From Thamnaconus septentrionalis (Eukaryota > Chordata > Actinopteri > Tetraodontiformes > Monacanthidae), in contig CM020517.1 of NCBI GenBank assembly GCA_009823395.1, positions 13,377,001 through 13,441,000 on the forward strand: a DNA stretch of 64,000 nucleotides, in the 5' to 3' direction. A program made the position numbers and the translations under genes. Every line of letters starts with the position of its first letter. The first letter of the stretch is position 1. The notes beneath the pieces are model-generated. The model saw nothing but the letters and a program-made list of their open reading frames with translations. It was not told where the DNA came from and ran no database searches. This document shows, piece after piece, positions 36,976 to 48,700 of this stretch.

Positions 36976-37858
36976 GGTGGGAGTGCAGGCAAGTGGTGTG
37001 GGGACCAGATGTTGTCCCCCTTCCGTGGGGAATAAACTTTATCACTCACACCGCAGGTGGTGGGAAAGAGAGCGGGAGAGGAGAACGGGTGAGAAACGAC
37101 GGCAAACAGGAAGCAGGGACCTTACAACACAATGCAGCCAGAGTTTCCTGCAGCCTCAGATAAATAAGGAACAACGCTGCGTTTTTTTCCCCCCACCGGC
37201 CTTCTCCTACCCCCCCCCACCCAACCCCACCCCCCTCCCCGCCACCTCCCGGGCCCCCATTCACTGCCACCACATCTCACAGGTCTCCTCATCTGAACCT
37301 GACGAGCAATTAACAGATGAAGGCGTGCAGATATCTCCGGTGAATGTGACGCAACCTGCGCATTCCAGCTGAAACTCAGTGCTCGGTGCCAGCGGCGTCG
37401 TGATGAAAAGCGGAGGCCCGGTCCGTGAGGTCACGAGCCAGATGTTGAGCCGAGCTGCATCCCAATGATCTTCGGGCCTCGAACAAAAAGCTATCAGCAC
37501 GCGCGCCTTTTCCTGTTGCCTGCACTATCATGCGTTCTACAGCTGTTCAGCTGGCTGCGGTCCAGTCAGGCACATAAGAAGCGGTTCAAGGTCCGAGGGC
37601 CGGTATTTTAGTCGCCGCCGGTGCTTTGACGTCTTTTTGATCTGGAGCGGGGAAATAGACGCTCCACGTCTTTAGTGCGTGCGTGTGACATTAAGTTTCC
37701 TCCCTGACAGCCTGACTGTCCTGGAGAGAACAATGAATCCGTCACCAGGCACGTCCTCCTCTGCACCAATCAGCAGCGCACGTCCCAAACTGCTGCTGAG
37801 CTGTGGTGGCGGTAGCAGTGAGTGGTTGACTTGAGTGATTATCCAATCGTCCGATTTA

Positions 37859-37860
<2 letters not shown>

Positions 37861-37956
<96 letters not shown>
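37861..37956. repeat. (ATT)32 microsatellite
   Basis: 96 bp of uninterrupted ATT. The apparent poly-Asn open frame across it on the - strand is a by-product of the repeat. Confidence 0.97.
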
Positions 37957-38889
37957 TAGATGAAGGGGGTTGCTTTTGGTGGATTTTTGAACCCGCTCAC
38001 CCTGGAATGAGACAGGATGAAACATGGCTCACAAAGTTTCTGCCATAAACCGCAGCTGTTGACAGTCTAACAATGCACCCCCTCCTCAGCTGTGCCCTTT
38101 GCCCTTTTTGCACGGGGGAACGGGCCTGGACGGTTGCGCTTTTATAAATCTATGGTTGTTTTTTTTAAAAATGAGAACAATACGCTGGGTTGGCAGTGGG
38201 CTTGGCAGTGGGTGGGTGTCTATAACTGAGCTGAGCTGAGCTGAGCCGAGCTGATGAATCTCTGCCCAACGTTTAGACCAGTAAAATACACAATATACAA
38301 TCACTGTATATCTACACTGCGTTAACAGCCTGTGTACTTTGTCCGTACTGCAGCAGCAGCAGCAGCAGCAAGCAGGCAGTGGATGAGGAGCAGCGTTGAG
38401 TCTCAAAGGTGGAGTTGCGAACGACAAATCTGTGGAGCGACGGTTCCCTCCAGTGGCCAAAAGTAATATTACACCCTCGATAAGCAGGGTGACAAACTAC
38501 TGGACTAATTTGCTGCCTCGTGTTACCCGATTCCCTCTTACTTTGAAAAAACCTTTTAAAGACATAATGTGAACACTATCTCCGATTAGATCATTTTCTA
38601 TCTGTTTTGGATACAGTGGACATGGTGCTTTTTTCACAGCCACCGGAAATCGTGTTGAGTGTTTGCTAATAACTCGCTGACCCACTAGCGATGCGTTAGG
38701 CCAGTGATGGGGGGGGGGGGATTACTGTATCAAATTTGCATCAAGCGGAAGTCGCTCAGTTAAAGTGCCGGGGTCACGTCTCCTCTGATTGGCCGCTTTT
38801 GTTCTTTCAAATCGAGGTGTCCTCTCTGGCCTTTATTGATCCCCCCAGTTGGTCTCCGTTGGAGGGAGAGGACACTTTTTCACAGTGAC

Positions 38890-38890
<1 letters not shown>

Positions 38891-38933
<43 letters not shown>

Positions 38934-38944
38934 TGTTGCTGCTC
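38891..38944 (+). repeat. (CTG)13 tract just upstream of rhov
   Basis: Thirteen CTG, then TTG CTG TTG CTG CTC. It ends about 50 bp before the rhov ATG and, depending on the unknown transcription start, lies in the promoter or the 5' UTR. A 22-base A run follows at 38968-38989. A four-codon uORF (ATG 38950, TAA 38959-38961) lies between them. Confidence 0.9.
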
Positions 38945-38997
38945 GGATCATGGGACAGTAACCTGGCAAAAAAAAAAAAAAAAAAAAAAGGCAGAAG

Positions 38998-39842
38998 ATG
39001 GCACAGGCCTGTCTGAGATTTGACAAGGCTGCCCGGCTGAGGGAGGAACTGAGCTGCATGCTGGTGGGCGACGGCGCCGTGGGCAAGACCAGCATGGTCA
39101 TCAGCTACATCTTCAACGGATATAACAGTGATTACAGGCAGACAGCATTTGATGTCTTCACCGGTGAGTGACACAACGACTTCCTTTTTATGAGGTTCGC
39201 ACTCCGCCTCGGCTCATCCGTAATCAAGCTTCTCCTCCTTCCAATCCAGGTTTGGTCCACGTGAACGGGATTCCAACCCGGATCAAGCTGATAGACACCG
39301 CGGGGCAGGTAGATTTTCCATCCTGGTTGATTTGGTGTCGTCCTGGAGATGCTCACCTTCCTTGAGTTCTAACCCCGCTGGTTTTCCCAACAGGAGGAGT
39401 TCGGCCTTCTCCGCTCTCTGTGCTACGCCCACGTGGACGTCTTCATCCTGTGCTTCAGCCTGGTCAACCCCGTCTCCTTCCGCAACGTCACCTCCAAATG
39501 GATCCCACAGATCCGTGCCGGCAACCCCGTCTCTCCCATCGTGCTGGTGGGCACCCAGTCCGACCTCTGCCACGACGTGGACGTCCTCATCCGCCTGGAC
39601 CAGCGCGGAGCCAAACCGGTGGCCCACAGCCGGGCCGGAGGCTGGCTCGCAGGATCGGAGCCCAGGACTACGTGGAGTGTTCCGCTCTGACGCAACGCAA
39701 CCTCAAAGACGTGTTTGACGGCGCCGTTCACGCCGCCATCAGCCACAAGAACTCGGGCAAGACCTCGAAAAGGCTCGGCCTGCTTAAACGTTTGAAGGCC
39801 TTCTGCAACTCTGGATGGAGGGAAATCTTCAGTTTGACCTGA
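38998..39842 (+). pseudogene. rhov: Rho-related GTPase RhoV (Chp/Wrch-2), frameshifted in this sequence
   Basis: Atypical Rho-family GTPase acting at membranes on PAK and junction signalling, involved in neural crest and epithelial behaviour. Exons 38998-39163, 39250-39308, 39394-39842 with GT-AG introns in phase. Motifs: P-loop GDGAVGKTS (24-32), switch I ...TAFDVF with T49, switch II DTAGQEEF (71-78), GTQSDL (128-133, base specificity), ECSALTQ. The reading frame breaks near 39636, after ...VAHSRA (A156). Frame 1 stops at 39688-39690, giving 173 aa. The remaining conserved part ([18 protein letters not shown] to TGA at 39840-39842) lies one frame over, consistent with one missing base. Across the break the family length would be about 224 aa (human 236). 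The N-terminus lacks most of the proline-rich extension. The end reads GWREIFSLT where relatives end in a Cys-containing CFV-type motif. Either a recent pseudogene or a single-base sequence error; all other GTPase motifs are intact. Confidence 0.8.
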
Positions 39843-40055
39843 CGTGGGATCAAGGACAAGTGTGTTTTTTTATGGCGCTACATTGAGTGTGTACATCAAC
39901 ATTAGCACTGATGTTTTGATTGTCAGAAGTGAAGAAAATCCTAAACCATACAGTTCAAAGTTCGCTCTCCTTTTTATTTTCTGCCACCCTTATTTTTACA
40001 TGTTCATATGTGTGTGTGTTTGTGTGTGCGTGTTTCTTTATTTGTTATGCTTGGT

Positions 40056-40061
40056 AATAAA
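40056..40061 (+). terminator. rhov: rhov polyadenylation signal
   Basis: AATAAA about 215 nt after the rhov stop, followed by GT-rich and T-rich sequence. It implies a short 3' UTR (39843 to about 40080). Confidence 0.6.
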
Positions 40062-40079
40062 TGCACTACTGTAACTAGC

Positions 40080-40990
40080 TGACCCTCTTTATTTTACTTT
40101 TATTTTATTTACCTGTCAACTAATCCCTTCTTCTCTGGAAACAGTGACTACATTTGGACTCTCTACAGGCTACCGTCAGGGAGAAATTGGAGGGAAAACA
40201 CCAAGGGCTGTTTGAGACAAATGGTCACCTGCTGATTCTTTGAAGTGCTCATTTTAAAGACAAAGGCCGTTTAAATCTCCCCTCTGATTGAGAGATTAGA
40301 AGAGGTTAAAGGGGAGAGAAACAGGGTTGGGGGGAGGCAGCATGTGAAAAAAAGGAATTAGCAAAAGAAGTGAATAGAAGACAGATAAAGAAATGGATTC
40401 ATGCGGCAACGGCACTTTTCAAACAACAGAAATAGAATTTTGTGGTCCAGTTGCAATTCTATAATATCTTTTAAAATATCTTTTTTTTTTTTATTCAAAA
40501 TGTCAGCATTTGCATTTTAAGTGTAATTTTCTTGATTTCAATAGGGATAGTACATCTAGTTAAACATATCTCTGTTCTATATCAGGGTCAACATAATTAC
40601 AACAAGTGTCATGTTTTTAAACTTCTCAAAAGGACTCAAAAACACATTTTCTATCATTTCCCACTGTCCAGTTGTTTTGAGTCACTTGTCACATTTTGCA
40701 AACTCATGTTTTGAATGAATGAATGGATGGAAAACATTTTTCAAAACAAAACAAAACAAAATAAAAAAAGGAATAGGAAGAAGTAAATTTTTAAAAAAAA
40801 ATTACTCCTACCCTCTTAATTATATAATACTCATGCTCCACATAAACAGTTTACATTATAAATGTATAATCCTGTGATATATATTCTATTCTATTTACTC
40901 ATACATCTTTTCATTTGTTCATTTGTTTGTTTACAAGCGCTCCACGGAAGAAAAAAAAGAGAAGCCTCTTCGGCCAGCCCCTCTGCCGGG
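40080..40990. other. rhov-zfyve1 spacer
   Basis: AT-rich, with no gene seen. 40715-40830 (GAATGAATGAATGG, then AAAACAAAACAAAACAAAA and AATAGGAAGAAG) resembles the degraded end of a fish retroelement, similar in style to 32070-32160. Confidence 0.4.
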
Positions 40991-40993
40991 CGG

Positions 40994-41013
40994 ACTTCAT
41001 TTCCCGTCATGCA
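40994..41013 (+). promoter_or_regulatory. zfyve1: ZNF143/THAP11-type promoter motif upstream of zfyve1
   Basis: ACTTCATTTCCCGTCATGCA fits the SBS2 consensus ACTACAATTCCCAGAATGC with a few changes. Such motifs mark promoters close to transcription starts. It lies in a GC-rich stretch about 1.05 kb before the zfyve1 ATG and may mark its promoter. Confidence 0.5.
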
Positions 41014-42059
41014 ACCGCTTCGGCAGCCTCCTCTGACCCTGTGAGTGAAAATAATCTGATCAGCTGATCTGACCTGGCAACAAAATAGCGTAGCCACAGC
41101 ACAGTCAACTGCCAGGGAGGAGGGGGGCCGAGGAACAAAACAATGACACTGCTACGGGTGACAGCGCAGCGGTACTTGTAGAGACTTTTATCGGGACAAA
41201 CGGCGCGGATTCCCCTCCCGTTTCAAACCAAAAAGAGGAGCAAAAGATTGCGCGGATATCCGTGTTTTCGACATCGGCTGGCTGTTGTTTTCGCTGATGT
41301 GTTGTCGAAGCACAGCTGAGAGACTGGAAGCTAGCTGCTTGTGTCGGACGACTTTCGGGGGGAGTCTGTTAAATGCACATCTTATCCGCAAGGGAAACCA
41401 GACTTGAAGCTGCCCGTCGACGTGAAGTGGCTGAAATCATTTCATTTTGCAATATTTGCTGCTTTGTTGCCAAAAAAAGAGAGAGAGAGAGAGAAAACGC
41501 CACCGAGTTCGTCCGCGAACCGAAGACGGGTCAGTCAGTAGCCAGCTAGCTTGTTGTTAGCGTCAACATTTGCACATTCATCTCGTCAGGGAAGAGCTCA
41601 TTGTCTGTTTATGTGTTTGAAAAACGTCCAATTTATCGGCATTTTGTTTCCTGTTTTCTCGCCGTGCTGCAGCTTTTTCAGCCGAGTTGGCTTCACAAAC
41701 AGGCAAAGTGTGGGTGGGGAAGCGGTATCAGGTGTTACTCAAGGAGACGGCAGCTACGGTTTTATTGCCTCGTTATTATCGCACTGAGCGGCGCAATAAA
41801 TCCATTTCAGTTATTCGCTGAGATAATCATTTCCGTTGAGCGGATTGTTGCTCTGTTTTTAGCCAGCTCTGCCACCATGCAGATGTGTGTTAACATCATT
41901 TAAGTACTGTGATTTTTGCTCGTCTGTTATTGTCAGTATTCACTCAAGTTGTGCGTTTTTGATACCTGCTGATATTTGCAAATACCGGTGCTCGTTCTTA
42001 GAGGTGTTTAAAAGAAACAAAAGGAAAAACTCCATTTAGTATTTATCCGGTGCGAAACG
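41014..42059 (+). other. zfyve1: zfyve1 promoter and leader region
   Basis: GC-rich at first (41040-41540), with a short (GA)n at 41478-41494. Several ATGs lie here (for example 41373), so an unspliced leader would carry uORFs; a noncoding first exon spliced to an acceptor such as TTCTTAG near 42000 is more likely. Exact exon limits cannot be fixed from sequence alone. Confidence 0.4.
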
Positions 42060-45000
42060 ATGAGTGGCCATGGCTCATCTTCAGAAAAGGGAGTCAACAC
42101 CAGTCTGATATGTCAGGAGAGTTACGCCTGCGGCGGCTCGGAGGAGGCTGCGTTCGAGTGCGACGAGTGCCGGAGCCTGCAGTGTGTCCGCTGCGAGCTC
42201 GAACTCCACAACCAGGAGCGCCTGAAGAACCACGCGCGGGCTCCGATCGCCCCGGGCCACGTCCCCTACTGCGACAACTGCAAAGGGGGCACCCACGGAG
42301 AGAGCGGCGGCAGACGGCACAGGTCCGTGGTCCGCTGCCAGAACTGCAAGGTCAACTTGTGCCAAGACTGCCAGAAGCGCACGCACGGCGGCGGCAACAA
42401 GAAGAAGCACCAGCTCACGTCCTACCCTGCACCACCCAAACCTGCTGCTGCCACCCCCACCGTCACCGTCAACAATGTGCAGGTGCCAGCCCCGCCCGCC
42501 GGCCCGGTCCGGTCAACAGTCGATGACATCAAGTCCCAAAGGGCGAAGCTGCTGGAGAAGGTCACCAGTTTCCTCCTGGTGGACGAGAATGAAGACATGC
42601 AGGTATGCTGTTTGTTTTTGTTTTGTTTTTTTGGTCACTCAAAATGCCGTATCATCTTGTCTCTGATGAATTTCCCGGGCGACTGTAGCTCAGGAGGTAG
42701 AGTGGGTTGTCCTGAAAGGTTGCCGGTTCAAATCCCGCTCCATCCCAGTCTGTGGTTGTGTCCTTGGGCAAGACATTTAACCCACTTTGTCTTGAACAAA
42801 TGTGAGTGGAGGTGCAGATTGGCTGCCACACTTCCTGCAGGGCAGCTGTGGCTACACATGTAGCTTACCACCACCAGTGTGAATGTGGTGTGAATGAATC
42901 ATTGGTCCAATTTAAAGCGCTTTGGGTGCCTTGAGTAACGCTATATAAGTTCAATCCATTATTTTATTATTAATTGAAGCTAATCTTCACTTCCCTCTCC
43001 GCCCCCAAGATAAAAGATGAAGCGTCCTTCATAAAGCGCCTGGGCTGCGACCCCAGCCAGCTGCTGAAGGTGGTGTCCATCTTTGGCAACACGGGCGAGG
43101 GCAAGTCCCACACCCTCAACCACGCCTTCTTCGCGGGCAGGGAGGTGTTCAAGACGTCGCCCACGCAGGAGTCCTGCACGGTGGGCGTGTGGGCCGCCCT
43201 CGACCCCGTCCGCAAGGTGGTGGTGGTGGACACGGAGGGCCTGCTGGGCAACAGCTCCAAGCAGGGCCAGAGGACCCGCCTCCTGCTCAAGGTGCTCGCC
43301 GTCTCCGACCTCATCATCTACCGCACCCACGCCGACCGCCTCCACGACGACCTCTTCAAGTTCCTGGGCGACGCCTCTGACGCCTACCTGAGGCACTTCA
43401 CCAAGGAGCTGAAGGCCACGACGGCCCGCTGCGGCCTGGACGTCCCGCTGTCCACCCTCGGCCCCGCCGTGGTCATCTTCCATGAGACGGTGCACACCAA
43501 GCTGCTGGGCGCAGGTAGGCTGATCCAGCCCTGGTGGAGTGATTCAGTCCCTCCCCTCGTGCATTTGTCGGCCTCGTTCAAAGCTCCTGGCCTCCACCAA
43601 GCGTGTCGCCAGGAATGCGACCCGAGAGGACGAGAGGTGGAGCGAGCCAAGTAAACTCAGGGTCAAACATCTGCAGATAATTGCGTGTTTAGAATATGTG
43701 AGCCTGCAGTGTCTCCTGGCTCCGCCCCCTGTGCTCTGAGCGAGGGCCTCGACTATTAGTGAAATGTGTGAGCGTTGCTGGTTAAAAAAAAAAGGACATT
43801 TTTATGGCTGCGCTCGCACTTGCTGGTCCCACATATTGTCTCAGAAGAATGATGATGTTTTAGCAGCATTGAGTGCGATTATTGCTGTGGAATAGAGACT
43901 TTTCAAACTGCTTAGTTCACTTTGACCACCACAGCAGCTGGTGTTTTCACATCAGGTTCTCCTTCATCCAGAGTGTCACTGGGGCCTTGTTCAATATAAC
44001 AGCCAATTGATTGACAGGCTATAGACATCCGTTTGTTCGAGAACAGATTTTTGCGAAATACGAAACCCTTTATTGTAGATTTTTTTTTTTTTTTTTTTTT
44101 AAAGCTTGTGCTTTATTATGGTGCAGCAAAAGGTGGAATGTGCAATATGGAAGTTGGCTTTTTTTTGCACACAGCAATCCGACCCCATGAGCCACAATAT
44201 AAAGCAGTTTGCTTCCCTTTACAAAGATGACATGTTCAGAATCTTGTCTTCCTGAAAAGCTCAATTTCAGCCACTGGAGAACAGTCTGAAATTAGCCTCT
44301 GTGACTTTGCACAGCGTTCTAAAGGGCATAATAAAAATTTCTTTGTTGGTTTGTACCTCGCTTGTAAAGAGAGAGACGGAGTGTTTGGCCGCTGACTTCT
44401 GATGCAACGCGTCACCAGATACACTGAAGCGCTAAACAGCTTTGAGAGACGTCTCTGACAGTGAATCGTGACCGTGCTGAGCTTCTCCATCTGCGCTCGT
44501 CTCCAGACAAGTCGTCGGAGTCGGTGGACCGGCTGCTGCTGGAGCGCTTCAAGAAGCTTTCTCGTTTCCCAGAGGCCTTCAGCTCCGTCCAGTACTGGGG
44601 CACCCAGACCCTCAGCCCCCCCACCGACTTCTGCGGCCTGCAGAACAAACTGGAGCAGCTCCTGGATAACAACGCCACCCGTTCACCACGCACCCCCGCG
44701 GTCGTCTTCAAAGCGCTGCAGGTACGTGTAAAGGGCCGCATCCCGACCCGCATCGCACCTGCATGTCTGTCCCTGTGAAAAGTCTCCAGCGACCTGTGTC
44801 ACAGCTTGGTTCTTCTGTTATTTTTTTGTTGTGCATGACAACAGCATCATGGAAACCGCAAGGAATCAAAATGTCACGCAAAGTGTTTGACTGAGGTTGA
44901 AGTTACTGCAGCGATTAATAAAAGCAATGTCAAAATAAATACAGAGGGAACTATGAATGTTTAAAAAAAACAACTTTAAAATGACAGAATGTGACAGAAA

Positions 45001-45732
45001 CATGCAAGATTTGTGTGGACTGATGAACAGCATTCCTAGAATTATTAGTATATGGAGCCAACAGCAGAAATGCTGCTGCATCTAAAAAATCTGAAAATTT
45101 GTGCTGAGTCAACAAGAGATTATTCAGACATTCAGTAGAGAGCAAAGCAAAAACACTTTCCACCTTCATTCGCCACCAAATGCTATGGCTACCATTAGCA
45201 CTTTATTAACAGAGTATCCAGTCACTGTGTTGCAGTGGCTGGGTATCTCTTGAACATTTTCTCGCTCTTGATGGTTTCATACTGTGCTTGTCTCAAATGT
45301 GTTGCAGTATTTGAATCTCATCATTTTTGAGCAGAATAAAATGACGGTGATATGAGTGTTGTTTTTTTTATGAGACTTCAGGACAGATTGGGGCCCACAT
45401 GGATCTCATGTTTGTCTCTTTCAGGCGTTGAGCGAGCGCTTCAATGGAGAGATCTCGGGAGATCTTGTGGCTAACAGCTGCTTCTTTCCCGACGAGTACT
45501 TCACCTGCTCCAGTCAGTGCCTCAGTTGTGGGTGAGTGGCCTCTTCTTCCTTTCTCCAAAAGAAAAACCCCAACCTATTCTGAACATCGTCATGATTGTA
45601 TGATCGGTGGCTGCAGGTCTGGCTGCAGGAACAGCATGAACCACCTGGGTGAAGGACAGTCTCATGAGGCAAAGCACCGCTGTCGGTATTCGGTCCAGTA
45701 CGATAATCGCATTTACACCTGTAAGGTAGGCG

Positions 45733-45781
<49 letters not shown>

Positions 45782-48700
45782 AATGCTGCAGCCCAGCTGT
45801 GATACTTGGGCTCAGGCTTTTGACTTTGTGTGCACGGCCCTCCCCAATGACTGTGACACATCCTTCCAGGCCTGCTACGAAGGTGGAAAGGAAGTGATAG
45901 TCGTTCCCAAGACCTCCGCCTCCTCGGACTCTCCGTGGTTGGGCCTCGCCAAGTACGCCTGGTCTGGGTGAGTGGAAGCCGACTGACCAGCGGAGGTCAA
46001 GTGCACCCCGGCCAAAGTTAAGCTTAGGTGACCTTTACGCGGCCTAATCTTAGCTCCTGCGCTTTTGACTCTGACCTAAAATCCTGAACCCTTCACGGCA
46101 GCTGGACCTCTCCGATTTCACCTCTCAAGTCTCGCTCATCCATCTTGCTAACCTCCACCACAAAGCGTTTTTCAGTTTGACTTTTTTCACAGCTGCCGTA
46201 ATCCGGCGGCTTACTTTACAGTTAAAGAGACAGGAGGCACGACACTGAGAAATATCACCTCCAAGGTCTGAAAAATAACAGACAAATGAAGGCAAAGCTC
46301 CTGCATGCTGTCATGCAAACAATGGCTGCTGCTGTAGATGCTAGCGGGGACGCTGCCAGACTCTGTGTTCGTCCTCAAAGGCCTTTTTTCATGAAACGAT
46401 GTATAAATTAGCAACACTGAAGACACTGAACGGTAAACTTATTTTTATTTTTCTCCGTGCCAACTTTGGCAAGAGTTACGCCAAACACAGTAACAAAATC
46501 CTGCTATAGCCGTTGCTGCTGTCACCAGGAAACCTGAAGCTCTCGCATCCGGGTTGGTCAAAAAAAAAACAAAAAAACAATCTTATGGCTCCCCACTTCA
46601 CAAACACTTTCTATTGGCTGGTTACCAGATGGATGTACACTACCAGTCAAAAGTTTGGACACACCTTCTCATGCAAAAAAATTTTTTTAAGTCTTTACAA
46701 CTGTCTACACTGCAGATAGATACTAAAGACATCAAATGCATGAGTAAGACATATGTAACTATGTAGCAAGGAAAAACACTTTAAATAACTCTAAATATGC
46801 TCTTTATGAAAGGTGGCTGTTTTGAAGAATTTGAATAGAAAACCTGTAATTTTACGAATTATTTTCCATTTTTTTTGGTTCCTTCATAATTCCATGTGTG
46901 TTCATACTTAGTTTTAATGCCTTCAATGAGAAACTGCAATGTCAATAGTCATGAGAATGAAAGAAAAGACATTCAATTCATTGGATGTGTCCAAACTATT
47001 GACTGGTAGTGCACAAGAAAACAGATTTAGCAAGTATTTAATTTAGAGTGCCAGGTTTCAAAATCCTATGTCCTGAGGGTTTAAAATCCACGTTCTCAAA
47101 CATACCTTCTTCACCAGGTATGTCATTGAGTGCCCCCACTGTGGAGTGATTTACCGGAGTCGTCAGTACTGGTACGGGAACCAGGACCCTGTGGACACGG
47201 CTGTACGCACCGAGATCCAGCACGTCTGGCCAGGGGTGAGCGACTAATGCTAATTTTTATAAATATTTTTTTTTTTCATAATTTTATTTTTCAGTGCCTT
47301 TCTGAGCACCCAAGGACACTTCACAGGAACACAATGTAGTAAAGCAACAGTTAAAAGCTAAACACAGAAAGAGAAATAATAAAATAAATAAATGAAAGAA
47401 AAATTAAAGTAAAATGAAACAACACAGTTAGGTGGAGTAGCATCATTTAAACAGATGGCTTTTGAGTTTGGAATTTAAATAAAGGAAGAGAGTCTACATC
47501 TGGGATGTCTGATGAGAGAGAGTTCCAGAGTCCGTCCCTCCGTCCGTCCGCTCAACAAATTCAATCTGCTCCTTCCAGTCGGACGGCTTCTTGAAGGACA
47601 ACGGCAACGCGGCGCAGCGTCTCCTGGATGGGGTGAACCTCGTGGCCCAGTCCATGTCGGAGCTCAGCGTCAAGCCTGCCAAGGCCGTCACCTCCTGGCT
47701 GACGGATCAAATCGCCCCGGCCTACTGGAAACCCAACTCCCTCATCTTGGTGAGTGACACACGCAGCCTCTGCCGCCCTCCACCGCCACCGCCAGCCAAG
47801 TCAACACTTTGGCGTCCAGAGGGATGTTTACTGGCTGGCGTTGCAGTAGCAGCAGCGCCTATTACACAATCCAATGTTTGCAGGTCACAAGATAACGCTC
47901 TGGAACCCCTCACACGTTGTCCTCTTCCACTTGGCACATGGTCAATAACATGTTATTGTTTTTTTCCTGCTAGATGTGCCATAAGTGTCACGCGGTCTTC
48001 CAGGACAACGACACCAAGCATCACTGCCGTGCCTGCGGGGAGGGCTTCTGCGACGGCTGCTCCTCCAGGGCCGCGCCCGTCCCCGAGAGAGGCTGGGGTC
48101 TCGCCCCCGTCAGGGTGTGCGACGTCTGCTTCGAGCAGAGGGCGTCGTACGCAGGTGAACGAAAACTCGGGATAATGTCAAGCGTTGCCCCCCCAACCCT
48201 GCACAAGTTCAAAATGCTTTTTTTGTCCCTCAATGGCTGATTTAAGACATTACAGGTGCAAACAGGCTGTAATTTTGTTCACATAAAACTAGTGTTGTTG
48301 TCAAGACTGCACCAACCGAGACCAAGACATTATCAAGACTAGAGAGTATCGAGATCGAGACGAGACCAAGATGTGAGGTTCAAGACCTTGTATATCAAAG
48401 AAAAATAACAACAAAACAGAAAAAAATGACCAAAAATTAAAAATTCAAGTTTGCTTCTAAATGGAACAGCAATGTCTCTTTTCGGCAAGGAATCTTTAAA
48501 TTATTTTCTTTTAACATTTTGCTGCTTTGCAAACTATTTCGAACCATTTTCAAAAAAAACATTGGGTCAAAATTTTGGGCTGAGAGCTAAAATAACAAAA
48601 CAAATGTTCCTTGTCGCAGAGATGCTGGAGGCGGAGCTGGAAGAGGAAGAAGGCGGGAACCTGGCCAGGAAGGTTGGCGAAGCGGTGACCAATACCATCG

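Larger units (their letters stand above)
27591..38890. other. Gene-free chac1-rhov spacer
   Basis: No coding exon recognised over 11 kb. It holds A runs (29347-29360, 34206-34226), several microsatellites (separate entries), a short tandem of AGACTCATAG/AGACTCAG (34130-34165), a GAGCT pentamer tandem (38226-38253) and (CAG)6 (38351-38370). 29700-30110 and 35640-35780 are high-complexity stretches with homeodomain and SOX cores (for example AACAATGGCTAATGATG near 29995) that could be regulatory. In human, other genes (such as VPS18) lie within this block; none is seen here. Confidence 0.5.

Noticed and set aside
37672..38025. Poly-Asn open frame
   Set aside because: Translation of the (ATT)32 microsatellite.
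38833..39174. - strand frame with poly-Ser/poly-Phe over the rhov start
   Set aside because: Antisense of the CTG and A tracts plus rhov exon 1.
42677..42760. Possible tRNA gene (A and B boxes)
   Set aside because: The boxes belong to the head of a SINE; the sequence between and after them does not form a tRNA and continues into a SINE body.
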